64,000 nucleotides of DNA, taken from the NCBI RefSeq assembly GCF_002005405.1, contig NZ_CP019728.1, positions 124,001 through 188,000 of the forward strand. The letters are read 5' to 3'. Under the pieces are notes generated by a model. The model made no database searches, was not told the origin of the DNA, and saw nothing but the letters and a program-made list of their open reading frames with translations. The stretch comes from Jeotgalibaca dankookensis (GTDB lineage: Bacteria > Bacillota > Bacilli > Lactobacillales > Aerococcaceae). Positions 32,012-40,903 of the stretch are shown here, in pieces. Position numbers and translations under genes: made by a program. How positions within the stretch are numbered: position 1 is the stretch's first letter; the number at the start of each line of letters is the position of its first letter.

Positions 32012-32494
32012 ATGTACATACGTTTTGCCAAACCAGAAGACATCACTGCTATTACCCAAATTGAATGGGATTCATTTGGACGAGGTGTCGCTACTAAAAG
32101 AGAAACATATGAAGAAAAGTTTGTGAGACAAGCCGAGCACTTTTTAATAGCTGAAGAAAGTAATCAAATTATCGGCTTTATCGAAGGGTTAGCTTCTAAT
32201 CAAAGAACCATTGAAGATGAGATGTTTCGTAATGCTGAAACCCACAATCCAGATGGTGAGTGGGAAATGATTATTAGTCTTGCAGTTTCCGAAGATGCTC
32301 AAGGGAAAGGCGTTGGCAAACAACTTTTAAAAAAGCTTATTGAACAAGCCCGTCAACGCAAACAAAAAGGTGTGGTTTTAACTTGTAAAGAAAGCCTTAT
32401 TCCTTATTATCAAGCGTTTGGTTTTGTTGATGAAGGTGTTTCAGATTCCGTTCTAGGTGGCGTCAAATGGTACGATATGCGTCTTGAATTCTAA
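32012..32494 (+). CDS. GNAT-family N-acetyltransferase
   Basis: A 160-residue acetyl-CoA-dependent acyltransferase: IRFAKPEDITAITQIEWDSF opens the fold, ISLAVSEDAQGKGVGKQLL is the acetyl-CoA loop (Q/RxxGxG/A) near residue 88-100, and LTCKESLIPYYQAFGFVDEG the C-terminal motif. An AAGGAGAATAAAC site precedes the ATG. Acceptor substrate unknown. Confidence 0.9.
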   Translation: MYIRFAKPEDITAITQIEWDSFGRGVATKRETYEEKFVRQAEHFLIAEESNQIIGFIEGLASNQRTIEDEMFRNAETHNPDGEWEMIISLAVSEDAQGKGVGKQLLKKLIEQARQRKQKGVVLTCKESLIPYYQAFGFVDEGVSDSVLGGVKWYDMRLEF

Positions 32495-32545
32495 TAGTTG
32501 AGGCCATCCTTCTTTTTATAGTAAAGTAGAAGAAGAGGTGATAAG

Positions 32546-33136
32546 ATGGATTCCTTTTATGAAGAAATAAAAGAAAAAATAATGCGCGACCCTGAGAATG
32601 CTTTTTATACTGAAAAAGGTATCGAGCCGCTTTTTTCAGCACCGAAAGCAGCTAAAATTGCGGTAGTCGGTCAAGCACCAGGGATTCGTGCGCAAACATC
32701 TATGAAATACTGGAATGATCCAAGTGGCGTTCGTTTAAGAAAGTGGATGGGTGTTACTGATCAAGAATTCTATGAAACTGACTATTTCACTGTTTTACCG
32801 ATGGATTTTTACTACCCTGGAAAAGCTAAAACAGGCGACTTACCACCGCGGAAAGATTTTGCGGCTAAATGGCATCCTTTGATCCTAGCTGGTCTCCCTA
32901 ACGTAGAGTTAATTATTTTAGTCGGTAGCTATGCCCAAAATTATTATCTTAAAGGAGTAAAAGGACGTAATTTAACAGAGACGGTCGAGAATTATCAGGC
33001 CTTTCTGCCCGATTACTTTCCGATTGTACATCCCTCCCCATTAAATGGACGCTGGCTCAAGGTCAATCCTTGGTTTCAAGAAGAAGTAGTTCCAGTTTTA
33101 CAAAATAAAGTAGATACAATCATCAGAAGTAACTAG
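32546..33136 (+). CDS. Uracil-DNA glycosylase family protein
   Basis: A 196-residue protein of the uracil-DNA-glycosylase superfamily (family 4/5-like small group). Motif 1 is VVGQAPGIRAQTS near residues 40-52, followed by LPMDFYYPGKAKTGDLPPR and LIILVGSYAQNYYL, and motif 2 HPSPLNGRW near residue 167. It is expected to remove damaged bases, though members of this subgroup are not well studied. The gene is close to exoA, fitting a repair theme. Confidence 0.85.
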   Translation: MDSFYEEIKEKIMRDPENAFYTEKGIEPLFSAPKAAKIAVVGQAPGIRAQTSMKYWNDPSGVRLRKWMGVTDQEFYETDYFTVLPMDFYYPGKAKTGDLPPRKDFAAKWHPLILAGLPNVELIILVGSYAQNYYLKGVKGRNLTETVENYQAFLPDYFPIVHPSPLNGRWLKVNPWFQEEVVPVLQNKVDTIIRSN

Positions 33137-33146
33137 AAATCAGTAG

Positions 33147-33231
33147 CTAATGATGAAATATGACCAAAAATCATCATTAGAATAAAATTAATAGTAGCTA
33201 GTGATGAAATATAGGGAAATATAATCACCAG
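33147..33231. repeat. Dispersed palindromic motif cluster A (CTARTGATGAAA)
   Basis: CTAATGATGA (33147-33156) and TCATCATTAG (33171-33180) form a perfect inverted pair. CTAGTGATGAAAT (33198) and ATAATCACCAG (33221-33231) form a second, imperfect one. Three further clusters lie at 40759, 44689 and 50379. Confidence 0.75.
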
Positions 33232-33272
33232 AAACCCAATTTGAATGAATTGTGATGATTCTTCGTTTAAAA

Positions 33273-33320
33273 AAAGAGATTGCAAAGTTCCTAAGCATGA
33301 AGGAGCTTTGCAATCTCTTT
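33273..33320. terminator. Bidirectional terminator
   Basis: AAAGAGATTGCAAAG pairs perfectly with CTTTGCAATCTCTTT around an 18-base loop, between converging genes. Confidence 0.9.
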
Positions 33321-34195
33321 TATTTAACGTTAGGAATAGATAGGAGTTTAAGAATATGACTTTTGTCTGGAAAATCATTACGAATGACAAGATAAAACTC
33401 TTGTGTCATGGTCATTTCTTTCAAAGGGATTGTTTGAAGGTTCCCGCTTTTAAGCTCTTCTTCTATAGATATCTTATAAAGGAAACCAGTTCCTTCATTA
33501 TTAAGGAGATAGCTTTTTAGAAGATTAATGTTCCCAATACGTGACTTCTCTTTTAAACATTTAATGATTTCTGGATAAGGCTGGAAATATTGAGTCAAAC
33601 AGTCCGTTACTCCAGCTCCTTCTTCTCTTAATAAAATATTATCAACACATAGAGCATGAACCGGTATTTCTACTCCGGCCATGGGGTGATTTGGTGAACA
33701 AGCCAGAACAAGCTCGTCCTCATAAAAAGGATGAATCTCGAAGTCCGGACGAAAAACAGGTCCAGAAATAAGAGCAAAATCAATCCGTTTCTGGTCTAAG
33801 AGTTTGAGCAATTCCGTCGTATTCTCAACAAGAATATCATAATTTCCATTTTGATCATTGGGGGGGAAGTATTCGTATTTAGGTAAAAAGAACTCACCAA
33901 TTGTTCGGCTAACACCAATAACATAAGATTTTTTTGCATCTGTTTTTACTAAATCCTTTTTTAGCTCTTCAATATCATGAGAAACGAGAGAAAGTCTTTT
34001 TTTTAATAGAACACCTTTATCAGTTAAAGAAAGGCTACGTCCTTTATAAGTAAAAAGCTTTACTTGCAGATTTTCTTCTAGATATTGGATGTGTTTTGTA
34101 ACCGTTGACTGTGACATTAAAAGAATTTCTGCTGTTCGTGTGTAATTCAATTGTTCAGCTAATACTAAAAATGTGTTGTAACGGTAGTCCAACAT
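33320..34195 (-). CDS. LysR-family transcriptional regulator
   Basis: A 291-residue LysR-type regulator. The N-terminal winged helix-turn-helix (YNTFLVLAEQLNYTRTAEIL, then LMSQSTVTKHIQYLE) is followed by a linker helix and a periplasmic-binding-like effector domain (about 90-291). The ATG at 34195 is chosen because AAGGAGGG lies 6 bases upstream; a longer frame to 34363 runs over the promoter region. It is divergent from the sulfur operon starting at 34487 and probably controls it, with a sulfur metabolite as effector. Confidence 0.92.
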   Translation of the reverse strand: MLDYRYNTFLVLAEQLNYTRTAEILLMSQSTVTKHIQYLEENLQVKLFTYKGRSLSLTDKGVLLKKRLSLVSHDIEELKKDLVKTDAKKSYVIGVSRTIGEFFLPKYEYFPPNDQNGNYDILVENTTELLKLLDQKRIDFALISGPVFRPDFEIHPFYEDELVLACSPNHPMAGVEIPVHALCVDNILLREEGAGVTDCLTQYFQPYPEIIKCLKEKSRIGNINLLKSYLLNNEGTGFLYKISIEEELKSGNLQTIPLKEMTMTQEFYLVIRNDFPDKSHILKLLSIPNVK

Positions 34196-34231
34196 AACAA
34201 ACCCTCCTTTAAAAAAATAAATAATCCGTAT

Positions 34232-34259
34232 ATTAAGTCTTTCTATTGTAACACTTAAT
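34232..34259. promoter_or_regulatory. Dyad upstream of LysR gene
   Basis: ATTAAGT (34232-34238) and ACTTAAT (34253-34259) form an inverted repeat with a 14-base spacer, a plausible autoregulatory LysR site. Confidence 0.45.
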
Positions 34260-34431
34260 AGGCTTTTTAACATAAAAACTCTTTCGAAAAGAATTAAAAA
34301 ATGTTGAATAGATTGTGAAGTTATTATCTTATGGAATACATCTATTCTAAAACGGTATTTCAAAATAGAAAATAAATGGACTATAATTAACAGGCGAAAG
34401 GGGTTAAGGCGTTTACGGTTATTTAAATAGG

Positions 34432-34445
34432 CTTATAGTAATAAG
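34432..34445. promoter_or_regulatory. LysR-type box upstream of sulfur transporter gene
   Basis: CTTATAGTAATAAG is a palindrome with the T-N11-A layout, 42 bases before the ATG at 34487. Confidence 0.45.
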
Positions 34446-34486
34446 TGAAATAGTGAGCTTAAAAAGAACATTAAAGGAGATTAGTT

Positions 34487-35800
34487 ATGGACGAGTCAGT
34501 TTCAGAGTTAACATTTAAAGATAAAACAGCAATGCAGCCTCTTATCGGTTTCGCAATTATTATTGCATTAGTTGCATTTGGTTTTTATCTCTCTACTTTG
34601 AAAGACATTTTACCGCTTCATTTATTTGCAGGGATTTTACTTGGTTATATTTTAACACGGGCACGGTTTGGGTTTGCCGGTGGGATTAAGCGGATTTACA
34701 TGCGTGGTGAAGGAAGTTTATCAAAAGCTCTGTTGTTATTACTACTTGTGACATCTATTGTCATTATGGGAATTCAATGGGCAGCTGCTTCTAATGGTGC
34801 TATCCCAGCTTATCTGGCTACTAATGGCCAAGCTGTTATCCCAGGTACAACAAACGTTTACTTTACAAATATCGCAACAGTGTTCGGTGGCTTTATATTC
34901 GGTGTTGGAATGATGCTTGCTGGTGGATGTGGTTCAGGAACCTTAGCCGACTTTGGTGAAGGATCAGGAAGAGCAATGATTGCTTTTGTTTTCTTTGTTA
35001 TCGGTGCAGCACCGGGGCACTATGCACGCCAAGTGATTGATAAAACAGCTGTTGGGAAAATTGGTTTTCAAATTCACTTACCACAAATAATGGGTTATTT
35101 CGGTGCTTTGCTCTTAACGGCGGTTCTGTTAGGATTCCTATATTGGGGTGTCCTTGCTTATGAAAACATGCGGAAGCAACAAGGTACTTATCTGGATCCA
35201 AAAGGGGACTATGAAGATTTTGAGTTACCTTTGAAAGATGTGAAAGAACCAGGATTCTTTAACTCTAAAGTTTATCATAAACTATTTATTGAAAGATGGA
35301 GTTTTACTTTTGGAGCGTTAGCACTTGCAATAATGGCAATATTTGTGCTTGTTACCACAGGTAAAAACTGGGGTGTTTCCACCGCTCTAGTGACTTGGCA
35401 TGTGGCTTTTCTAGATATGTTAGGCATTCAATTACCTGCTGAGTACTTTCAATCACATATTGATAAAGTTCAAGCTGGCTTGTTAAATGACGGTGGAACA
35501 ATCCGTAATATCGGATTAATCGTTGGTAGCGCACTGAGTTTCTTACTAGCAAAACGTTTCGCATTTGATTTCAAGATGTCAAAAAAAGATATGTTTTACT
35601 TTGCACTAGGTGGACTGTTGCTTGGTTTCGGTTCACGTGTCGGGCTTGGATGTAACATTGGTGCGATGTATGCAGCTATCTCAAGTTTTTCTGCTTCTGG
35701 CTGGGTATTTTTACTATCCATGTCATTAGGTGGGATAGTAGGTATGAAACTATTTGTAGGACAAGTTTCAATTTTACCTGTTCCTATTCATAAAAAATAA
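34487..35800 (+). CDS. YeeE/YedE-family sulfur (thiosulfate) transporter
   Basis: A 437-residue membrane protein of the YeeE/YedE (TsuA-like) family that brings thiosulfate or related sulfur compounds into the cell. The two conserved cysteine loops are present: MLAGGCGSGTLADFGEG near residue 150 and RVGLGCNIGAMYAA near 386, in line with the internal duplication of the family. About ten membrane segments. It starts the operon-like block with the CoA-disulfide reductase-rhodanese gene 32 bases downstream, whose rhodanese domain could handle the imported sulfur. Confidence 0.9.
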   Translation: MDESVSELTFKDKTAMQPLIGFAIIIALVAFGFYLSTLKDILPLHLFAGILLGYILTRARFGFAGGIKRIYMRGEGSLSKALLLLLLVTSIVIMGIQWAAASNGAIPAYLATNGQAVIPGTTNVYFTNIATVFGGFIFGVGMMLAGGCGSGTLADFGEGSGRAMIAFVFFVIGAAPGHYARQVIDKTAVGKIGFQIHLPQIMGYFGALLLTAVLLGFLYWGVLAYENMRKQQGTYLDPKGDYEDFELPLKDVKEPGFFNSKVYHKLFIERWSFTFGALALAIMAIFVLVTTGKNWGVSTALVTWHVAFLDMLGIQLPAEYFQSHIDKVQAGLLNDGGTIRNIGLIVGSALSFLLAKRFAFDFKMSKKDMFYFALGGLLLGFGSRVGLGCNIGAMYAAISSFSASGWVFLLSMSLGGIVGMKLFVGQVSILPVPIHKK

Positions 35801-35832
35801 TAAAACGAAACGATTATAGGAGGAAAATAATA

Positions 35833-37533
35833 ATGAGTAAAAAAGTAGTTATTGTTGGCGGTGTTGCTGGAGGTGCTTCAGTAGCAGCACGTGTGAGAAG
35901 ATTAGATGAAAAAGCAGAAATCGTTATGTTCGAAAAAGGACCTTATGTTTCTTTTTCAAACTGCTGTCTACCATTCCATATCAGCGGAGATGTTGAAAAT
36001 TCGCAAGACCTCGTATTAATGAATCCAGACCAGTTCGATAAACAATATAACATTGATGCACGTGTTTATAATGAAGTGGTTGCTATAAACCGAGAAGCAA
36101 AATCAGTTACTGTTAAAAACATTCAAACTGGTGAAACATATGAAGAAGCATATGATATTTTATTCTTATCACCAGGTGCAAGAGCGCTACGTCCACTAAG
36201 TATTCCTGGTATTATGTCTCCCCATGTTTTCGTAATGAAAACTGTTCCCGATGTTGAAAATTTGATGACATATATTGAAAAAGAAGGCGTAAAAGATACA
36301 GTTGTGGTTGGTGGTGGCTACATTGGTCTTGAAGTTGCTGAGAACTTAAAATATGTTGGTTACAACGTGACCTTAGTTGAAGCACAAGACCAAGTAATGG
36401 CAACTCTTGATTACGATATGGTCCAAATGGTCAATAGAGAAATGCTAGAAAAAGGACTGAATTTAGTTCTGAATGACAGTGTGAAAGAAATTAAAGAAGA
36501 CCGTGTCATACTTGCTTCAGGCAAAGAAATACCAGCACAAGCAGTTGTTATGGCAATCGGTGTTTCACCAGAGAACGAATTAGCTAAACAAGCTGGTTTA
36601 GAAGTTGCAGAGCAAACAGGGGCGATTAAGGTGAACCATCATTATTTAACAAACGATCCTTATATTTACGCAGTTGGAGATGCTATTGAAACAACTTGTT
36701 TCTTTACTGGTAAGAAAACGCAATTAACCCTTGCAGGCCCAGCGCAACGTCAAGCACGTGCTGCAGCAGACCATGCTTATGGTAGAACATACCGGAATAC
36801 AGGCGTTATCGGTTCATCAAGTGTTAAAATATTTGATTTAAATGCTGCGAATACAGGATTTAATGAAAGACAATGCCAAGCTCATGGAATCGATTATGAC
36901 TTTGCCTATATCATTCCTAAAGATAAAGTAGGTCTAATGCCAGACTCTGAAAACCTATTTTTCAAACTAATTTTTGCAGTTCCGTCTGGACAAATTTTAG
37001 GAGCACAAGCAGTTGGTAAAGGAAATGTTGATAAGCGTATTGACGTGGTTGCAACAGCCATCATGATGAATGCAAACCTAGAAGACTTAAAAGAACTTGA
37101 ATTGACGTATTCCCCACACTTCTCAACAGCAAAAGACGTTGTCAACCATGCAGCACTTGTTGCTTTGAATATTTTGAATGGCGATTTTAAAAAAGTTCCC
37201 GTTACAAAAGTACGTGAGTTAGTTGAAAATAATGAAATGATTATTGATGCACGTGAAGAAAACGAATATGCAACAAGTCACATTAAGGGTGCAGTTAATA
37301 TTCCATTGAGCCAATTCCGTGACCGTTTATCAGAAATTCCTAAAGATCGTCCGGTTTACATTCACTGCCGTTCAAGCCAAAGAAGTTACAATATGGTTCG
37401 TGCTCTAGGCCAACTTGGGTATGATCATGTATACAATATGGATGGTTCATTCCTAGGTGTATCCGAATACGAATACTTTAACGATGTCAGATTAGATCGT
37501 GATCCAATAGTAACAGACTATAACTTTAACTAA
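35833..37533 (+). CDS. CoA-disulfide reductase with C-terminal rhodanese domain
   Basis: A 566-residue flavoprotein of the CoADR-RHD type that reduces CoA disulfide or persulfide with NAD(P)H. The FAD site VIVGGVAGGASVAARVRRLD is at the N-terminus, the active Cys is Cys44 in SFSNCCLPFHI (an unusual Cys-Cys pair where most members have Cys-Gly), and the NADPH site VVVGGGYIGLEVAENL is near 155. The C-terminal rhodanese domain (about 465-560) has the loop HCRSSQRS with catalytic Cys near 512. It is coupled with a sulfur transporter gene, suggesting a path from imported sulfur to persulfide reduction. Confidence 0.93.
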   Translation: MSKKVVIVGGVAGGASVAARVRRLDEKAEIVMFEKGPYVSFSNCCLPFHISGDVENSQDLVLMNPDQFDKQYNIDARVYNEVVAINREAKSVTVKNIQTGETYEEAYDILFLSPGARALRPLSIPGIMSPHVFVMKTVPDVENLMTYIEKEGVKDTVVVGGGYIGLEVAENLKYVGYNVTLVEAQDQVMATLDYDMVQMVNREMLEKGLNLVLNDSVKEIKEDRVILASGKEIPAQAVVMAIGVSPENELAKQAGLEVAEQTGAIKVNHHYLTNDPYIYAVGDAIETTCFFTGKKTQLTLAGPAQRQARAAADHAYGRTYRNTGVIGSSSVKIFDLNAANTGFNERQCQAHGIDYDFAYIIPKDKVGLMPDSENLFFKLIFAVPSGQILGAQAVGKGNVDKRIDVVATAIMMNANLEDLKELELTYSPHFSTAKDVVNHAALVALNILNGDFKKVPVTKVRELVENNEMIIDAREENEYATSHIKGAVNIPLSQFRDRLSEIPKDRPVYIHCRSSQRSYNMVRALGQLGYDHVYNMDGSFLGVSEYEYFNDVRLDRDPIVTDYNFN

Positions 37534-37572
37534 GAGATGGACTGTTCGTGGTAATTAAATAGTTTTAAACAA

Positions 37573-37635
37573 CCCGAATTTACTTACTTCCCCTCGTATG
37601 AATTTTATAGAGAGAAAGTACAAGTAACGTTCGGG
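37573..37635 (+). promoter_or_regulatory. Long imperfect inverted repeat in leader of tau-type operon
   Basis: CCCGAA...TTACTT...CTT on the left pairs with AAG...AAGTAA...TTCGGG on the right, enclosing about 30 bases, just before the permease gene. It could be a leader RNA structure or operator; no known riboswitch class was recognised. Confidence 0.4.
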
Positions 37636-37660
37636 TATGCTTTGTTATTGGAGGAAAAAA

Positions 37661-38446
37661 ATGAAATTGAAACAGAAAGAGAAGCGAGCCAATCGGATGC
37701 TTTCGATTGGTACTTGGATTGCGATATTGGCAGGGTGGTATTTGTATACAGCCACAATAGGCAGTAATTCTTTTATGCTCCCTTCGCCAGCTGAAGTAAT
37801 GGCCGCTTTTGGAACGATTATTAAAGACGGTTATAATGGTATTAGTCTATCTCGACATCTCATCGATAGTTTTAGAAGACTTTTTATAGCAGTCACTCTA
37901 GCAGCTGTTACAGCAGTGCCACTCGGTCTTTTAAGTGGCTATTTACCAAAAATAAGGGCAGTGGTTGATTCAATTGTTCAATTTTATCGTCCCATTCCTC
38001 CATTGGCTTATTATGCATTATTAATTATTTGGTTGGGGATTGAAGATGAATCTAAAATCAGTCTATTATTTTTAGCAGCATTTGCACCTATTTACATCGC
38101 TTGTGTATCAGCAGTTAGTGGTATAAATGAAGACTATATTCTAAGCGCTGCATCACTCGGGGCATCACAGAAAGATGTCTTTTTCAAGATTATTTTACCG
38201 GCAAGTTTGCCCGATATTTTGACGAGTTTACGAACTGCTTTAGGATTCGCTTATACAACGCTCGTTGCAGCTGAAATGACAGCAGCAACCTCGGGGATAG
38301 GGTGGATGGTAATTGATGCTTCTCGCTATTTAAAATCAGATGTCATGTTTGTAGGCATCATAATTATGGGACTAACCGGCGTCTTAATGGATAGCGGGTT
38401 GCAATATATAGAAACGAAAGTTGTTTATTGGAAAGGAAAAGATTAA
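37661..38446 (+). CDS. tauC: Taurine/sulfonate-type ABC transporter permease
   Basis: A 261-residue inner-membrane permease of the SsuC/TauC group with about six membrane segments and the EAA loop GASQKDVFFKIILPASLPDI (about 180) that contacts the ATPase. The ATG at 37661 directly follows GGAGGAAAAAA; an in-frame ATG at 37637 lacks a site. Genes for the binding protein and ATPase follow closely. Gene name by similarity of the binding protein to TauA; other sulfonates are possible. Confidence 0.88.
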   Translation: MKLKQKEKRANRMLSIGTWIAILAGWYLYTATIGSNSFMLPSPAEVMAAFGTIIKDGYNGISLSRHLIDSFRRLFIAVTLAAVTAVPLGLLSGYLPKIRAVVDSIVQFYRPIPPLAYYALLIIWLGIEDESKISLLFLAAFAPIYIACVSAVSGINEDYILSAASLGASQKDVFFKIILPASLPDILTSLRTALGFAYTTLVAAEMTAATSGIGWMVIDASRYLKSDVMFVGIIIMGLTGVLMDSGLQYIETKVVYWKGKD

Positions 38447-38447
38447 C

Positions 38448-39485
38448 ATGCAAATAAAAAAGAAAAAGCTAATAGTAACTTTTCTGATGAGTTTTCTTAT
38501 TGTACTAACAGCCTGTTCATCAGGAGAAACAAATGCTACGCTACCAGAAAAAGTGAATATTGGTTACCTTCGTGTACCTAATGACGAAATGATTGCGAAA
38601 AGCCAAGCGTATTTTGAAAAGTATTATGAAGATAAAGGAATTGAAACGAATTTTATTGTTTTTGATTCTGGTGTAGAAGCCAACCAAGCCTTTGCTTCAG
38701 GGAGTGTTGATTTTGCTTCGATGGGTCATACCAATGGTGTCGTAGCATTGTCGCGCGGTATCCCGGTAGAGTTGATTTGGTTACACGAAATTCTAGGCGA
38801 AACTGAAGGCTTAGCTGTCCGGGAGGGTGCCGGAATTTCTAGCCTACAAGATTTAAAAGGTAAAAAGATTGCAACAACCTTCGCATCCACTTCCCACTAT
38901 AGTCTTCTTCAAATACTTAAAGAAGAAAGAATAGAAGATCAAGTAGAGCTATTAGATATGCAGACCGTAGACATTGTTGCTGCGTGGGAAAGAGGAGATA
39001 TTGATGCTGCTTATACTTGGCAGCCATCTTTAGGAGCCTTGTTAGATAAAGGGAATATTTTGATTTCTTCAAAAGAAATTTCCGAAATGGGCCACCAGAC
39101 AGCCAATATTGTCCTAGCTAGAAAAGCATTTACAGAAGAATATCCAGAATTAACGGTTGATTTTATTGCTGGACTGGTTGAAGGAGGCGACTTCTACCGC
39201 GGAAATCCAGAAGAGGCTACGGTCATAAGTGCGGATGCTTTAGGAATTACCCCAGAAGAAGCCACTATCCAAATGGAGGGCTCGCTTTGGTTAACTCCTA
39301 AAGAAGAAATTTCATCTGACTATATAGGGACAAGCGAGCAGGTAGGTGGATTCTCTAAAGTGATGAAAGAAAGTTCAGATTTTCTTCAAGGGCAAGGATT
39401 AATTCCCAAATCACCTAGCCAAGAGGAGTTCGATACCTTTATCAACCCAGAATTTGTGGAAATGTATTTAGAAAGAGAGGATTGA
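38448..39485 (+). CDS. tauA: Taurine-type ABC transporter substrate-binding lipoprotein
   Basis: A 345-residue lipoprotein: signal segment KLIVTFLMSFLIVLTACSSG with lipobox Cys, then a type 2 periplasmic-binding fold. Stretches such as VNIGYLRVPNDEMIAKSQAY, DLKGKKIATTFASTSHYSLL and AAWERGDIDAAYTWQP match TauA (TauA has VSTTHYSLL and AAWQRGDIDAAYVW). The ATG at 38448 lies just behind the permease stop. It probably captures taurine or another small sulfonate as sulfur source. Confidence 0.9.
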   Translation: MQIKKKKLIVTFLMSFLIVLTACSSGETNATLPEKVNIGYLRVPNDEMIAKSQAYFEKYYEDKGIETNFIVFDSGVEANQAFASGSVDFASMGHTNGVVALSRGIPVELIWLHEILGETEGLAVREGAGISSLQDLKGKKIATTFASTSHYSLLQILKEERIEDQVELLDMQTVDIVAAWERGDIDAAYTWQPSLGALLDKGNILISSKEISEMGHQTANIVLARKAFTEEYPELTVDFIAGLVEGGDFYRGNPEEATVISADALGITPEEATIQMEGSLWLTPKEEISSDYIGTSEQVGGFSKVMKESSDFLQGQGLIPKSPSQEEFDTFINPEFVEMYLERED

Positions 39486-39492
39486 GTGGAAT

Positions 39493-40299
39493 ATGACCCA
39501 ATCATCTGCACTTTTAGAAATAAAAAATGTTGGAATGGTTTATGAAAGTGAACGCTCCGAAACCATCCCGGCTATCACGGATATCAATTTAAAAATCGAA
39601 AAAGGTGAATTTATCTGTATTCTAGGGCCTTCGGGTTGTGGAAAAAGTACACTACTTAAAATTATTGCCGGTTACCAATTCCCATCTAATGGAGAAGTTT
39701 TTTATGATGGTGAAAAAGTTACTGGACCGAGTTGGGATCGAGGTGTTGTTTTTCAATCACCAACTTTATACCCCTGGCTATCTGTAAAAGAAAATGTCGG
39801 TTTTGGACCCAAAGTGAGAGGCCTAAATAAGGATATAATAGAAAAGACTAGTTTACGTTTGCTTCAAGAAGTTGGTCTAGAAGAGCATCGGGACAAAGCG
39901 GTTTTTGAATTATCAGGTGGGATGAAACAACGAGTCGCTTTAGCGCGTGTACTCGCTAACCAGCCACAAATGATTTTAATGGATGAACCATTAGGAGCAC
40001 TTGATGCGCTGACGCGCTTGAATATGCAAGGTTTGATTCGAGACTTGTGGCAACAAACGAAGAACACCATTATCATGATTACGCATGACGTCGATGAAGC
40101 ACTTTCGCTAGGAACACGACTCCTAGTTATGTCACCGCAACCGGGCACAATCGAAAAATCTTATGAGATTGATTTTACCTATTCAGCGCAAAGTAAGAAT
40201 AACCATCGTGTCAAAGTTGATGCAGAATATTTAAGTTTAAAAGACGAAATTCTTGATATTATTAATATAGCTGCTCAAAAAGAATTAAATAAGGCTTAA
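39493..40299 (+). CDS. tauB: Taurine/sulfonate-type ABC transporter ATPase
   Basis: A 268-residue ABC ATPase with Walker A LGPSGCGKST (about 45), Q-loop VVFQSPTLYPWLSV (about 85), signature LSGGMKQRVALAR (about 140), Walker B MILMDEPLGALDAL and switch His in MITHDVDEAL. It belongs to the TauB/SsuB group. Seven bases separate it from tauA, and a strong terminator closes the block, so permease, binding protein and ATPase form one operon. Confidence 0.92.
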   Translation: MTQSSALLEIKNVGMVYESERSETIPAITDINLKIEKGEFICILGPSGCGKSTLLKIIAGYQFPSNGEVFYDGEKVTGPSWDRGVVFQSPTLYPWLSVKENVGFGPKVRGLNKDIIEKTSLRLLQEVGLEEHRDKAVFELSGGMKQRVALARVLANQPQMILMDEPLGALDALTRLNMQGLIRDLWQQTKNTIIMITHDVDEALSLGTRLLVMSPQPGTIEKSYEIDFTYSAQSKNNHRVKVDAEYLSLKDEILDIINIAAQKELNKA

Positions 40300-40300
40300 T

Positions 40301-40335
40301 AAATCCGCTCATATATAAATGAGCGGATTTATTTC
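40301..40335 (+). terminator. Terminator after tau-type operon
   Basis: AAATCCGCTCAT pairs perfectly with ATGAGCGGATTT around a 6-base loop, followed by ATTTCT. Confidence 0.85.
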
Positions 40336-40380
40336 TAAAGTTTTGTTATGCTAGCAGAAAATAGAAGGAAGTGAACAGAG

Positions 40381-40722
40381 ATGAACCAGGTAGAACACGA
40401 TGCATCGGTTCAACGTATTTATATAGAATACCAAGATGAAACCTTGCTCATTGATCGAAAAGAAGGAAGTTTTGAATATGCTAAGCGAAAAGATTCGAAA
40501 AAATTTTTCTACCATCTTTATCAAGATAAAGAAAGTGTCGTAAAGCTTCTTGACTATTTCGGTGAGCAAGTTGATTTTAGCAATCAGCTACAAGGTGCAT
40601 CACGTTACCGCCTAACGATTGATTATTTGAGCCAACCGCAAAAAATAGTAGAATCCCCCTATGGAACCCACCGGGTGGGCTGCTTTTCTATCAGAAATAG
40701 AAAAATTTATTTCATTCCATAA
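40381..40722 (+). CDS. Hypothetical protein
   Basis: A 113-residue soluble protein with an AGGAAGTG ribosome binding site. It seems beta-rich at the start (SVQRIYIEYQDETLLIDRK) with a helical centre (KKFFYHLYQDKESVVKLLDY) and an end rich in Tyr and Arg. No family recognised. It stands alone between the tau operon terminator and a repeat cluster. Confidence 0.65.
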   Translation: MNQVEHDASVQRIYIEYQDETLLIDRKEGSFEYAKRKDSKKFFYHLYQDKESVVKLLDYFGEQVDFSNQLQGASRYRLTIDYLSQPQKIVESPYGTHRVGCFSIRNRKIYFIP

Positions 40723-40758
40723 TGATGGCCAACTGATTCCTGCCGGTTTTGAACGCAA

Positions 40759-40900
40759 TTCATCATCAGAAAAGAAAAAGCGCTAGCCAATGATGAAAAA
40801 AGCAAGAAAATCATCATAAGTCGCCCAATAATTGAGCCTTATGATGGTTTATGACAAAATATCATCACTAGACTCTCGAAAAGACAATCTAATGATGAAA
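40759..40900. repeat. Dispersed palindromic motif cluster B
   Basis: Six motif copies alternate in orientation: TTCATCATCAG (40759), CCAATGATGAAAA (40787), TCATCATAAG (40811), CTTATGATG (40838), ATCATCACTAG (40861) and CTAATGATGAAA (40889-40900). Confidence 0.75.
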
Positions 40901-40903
40901 AAA

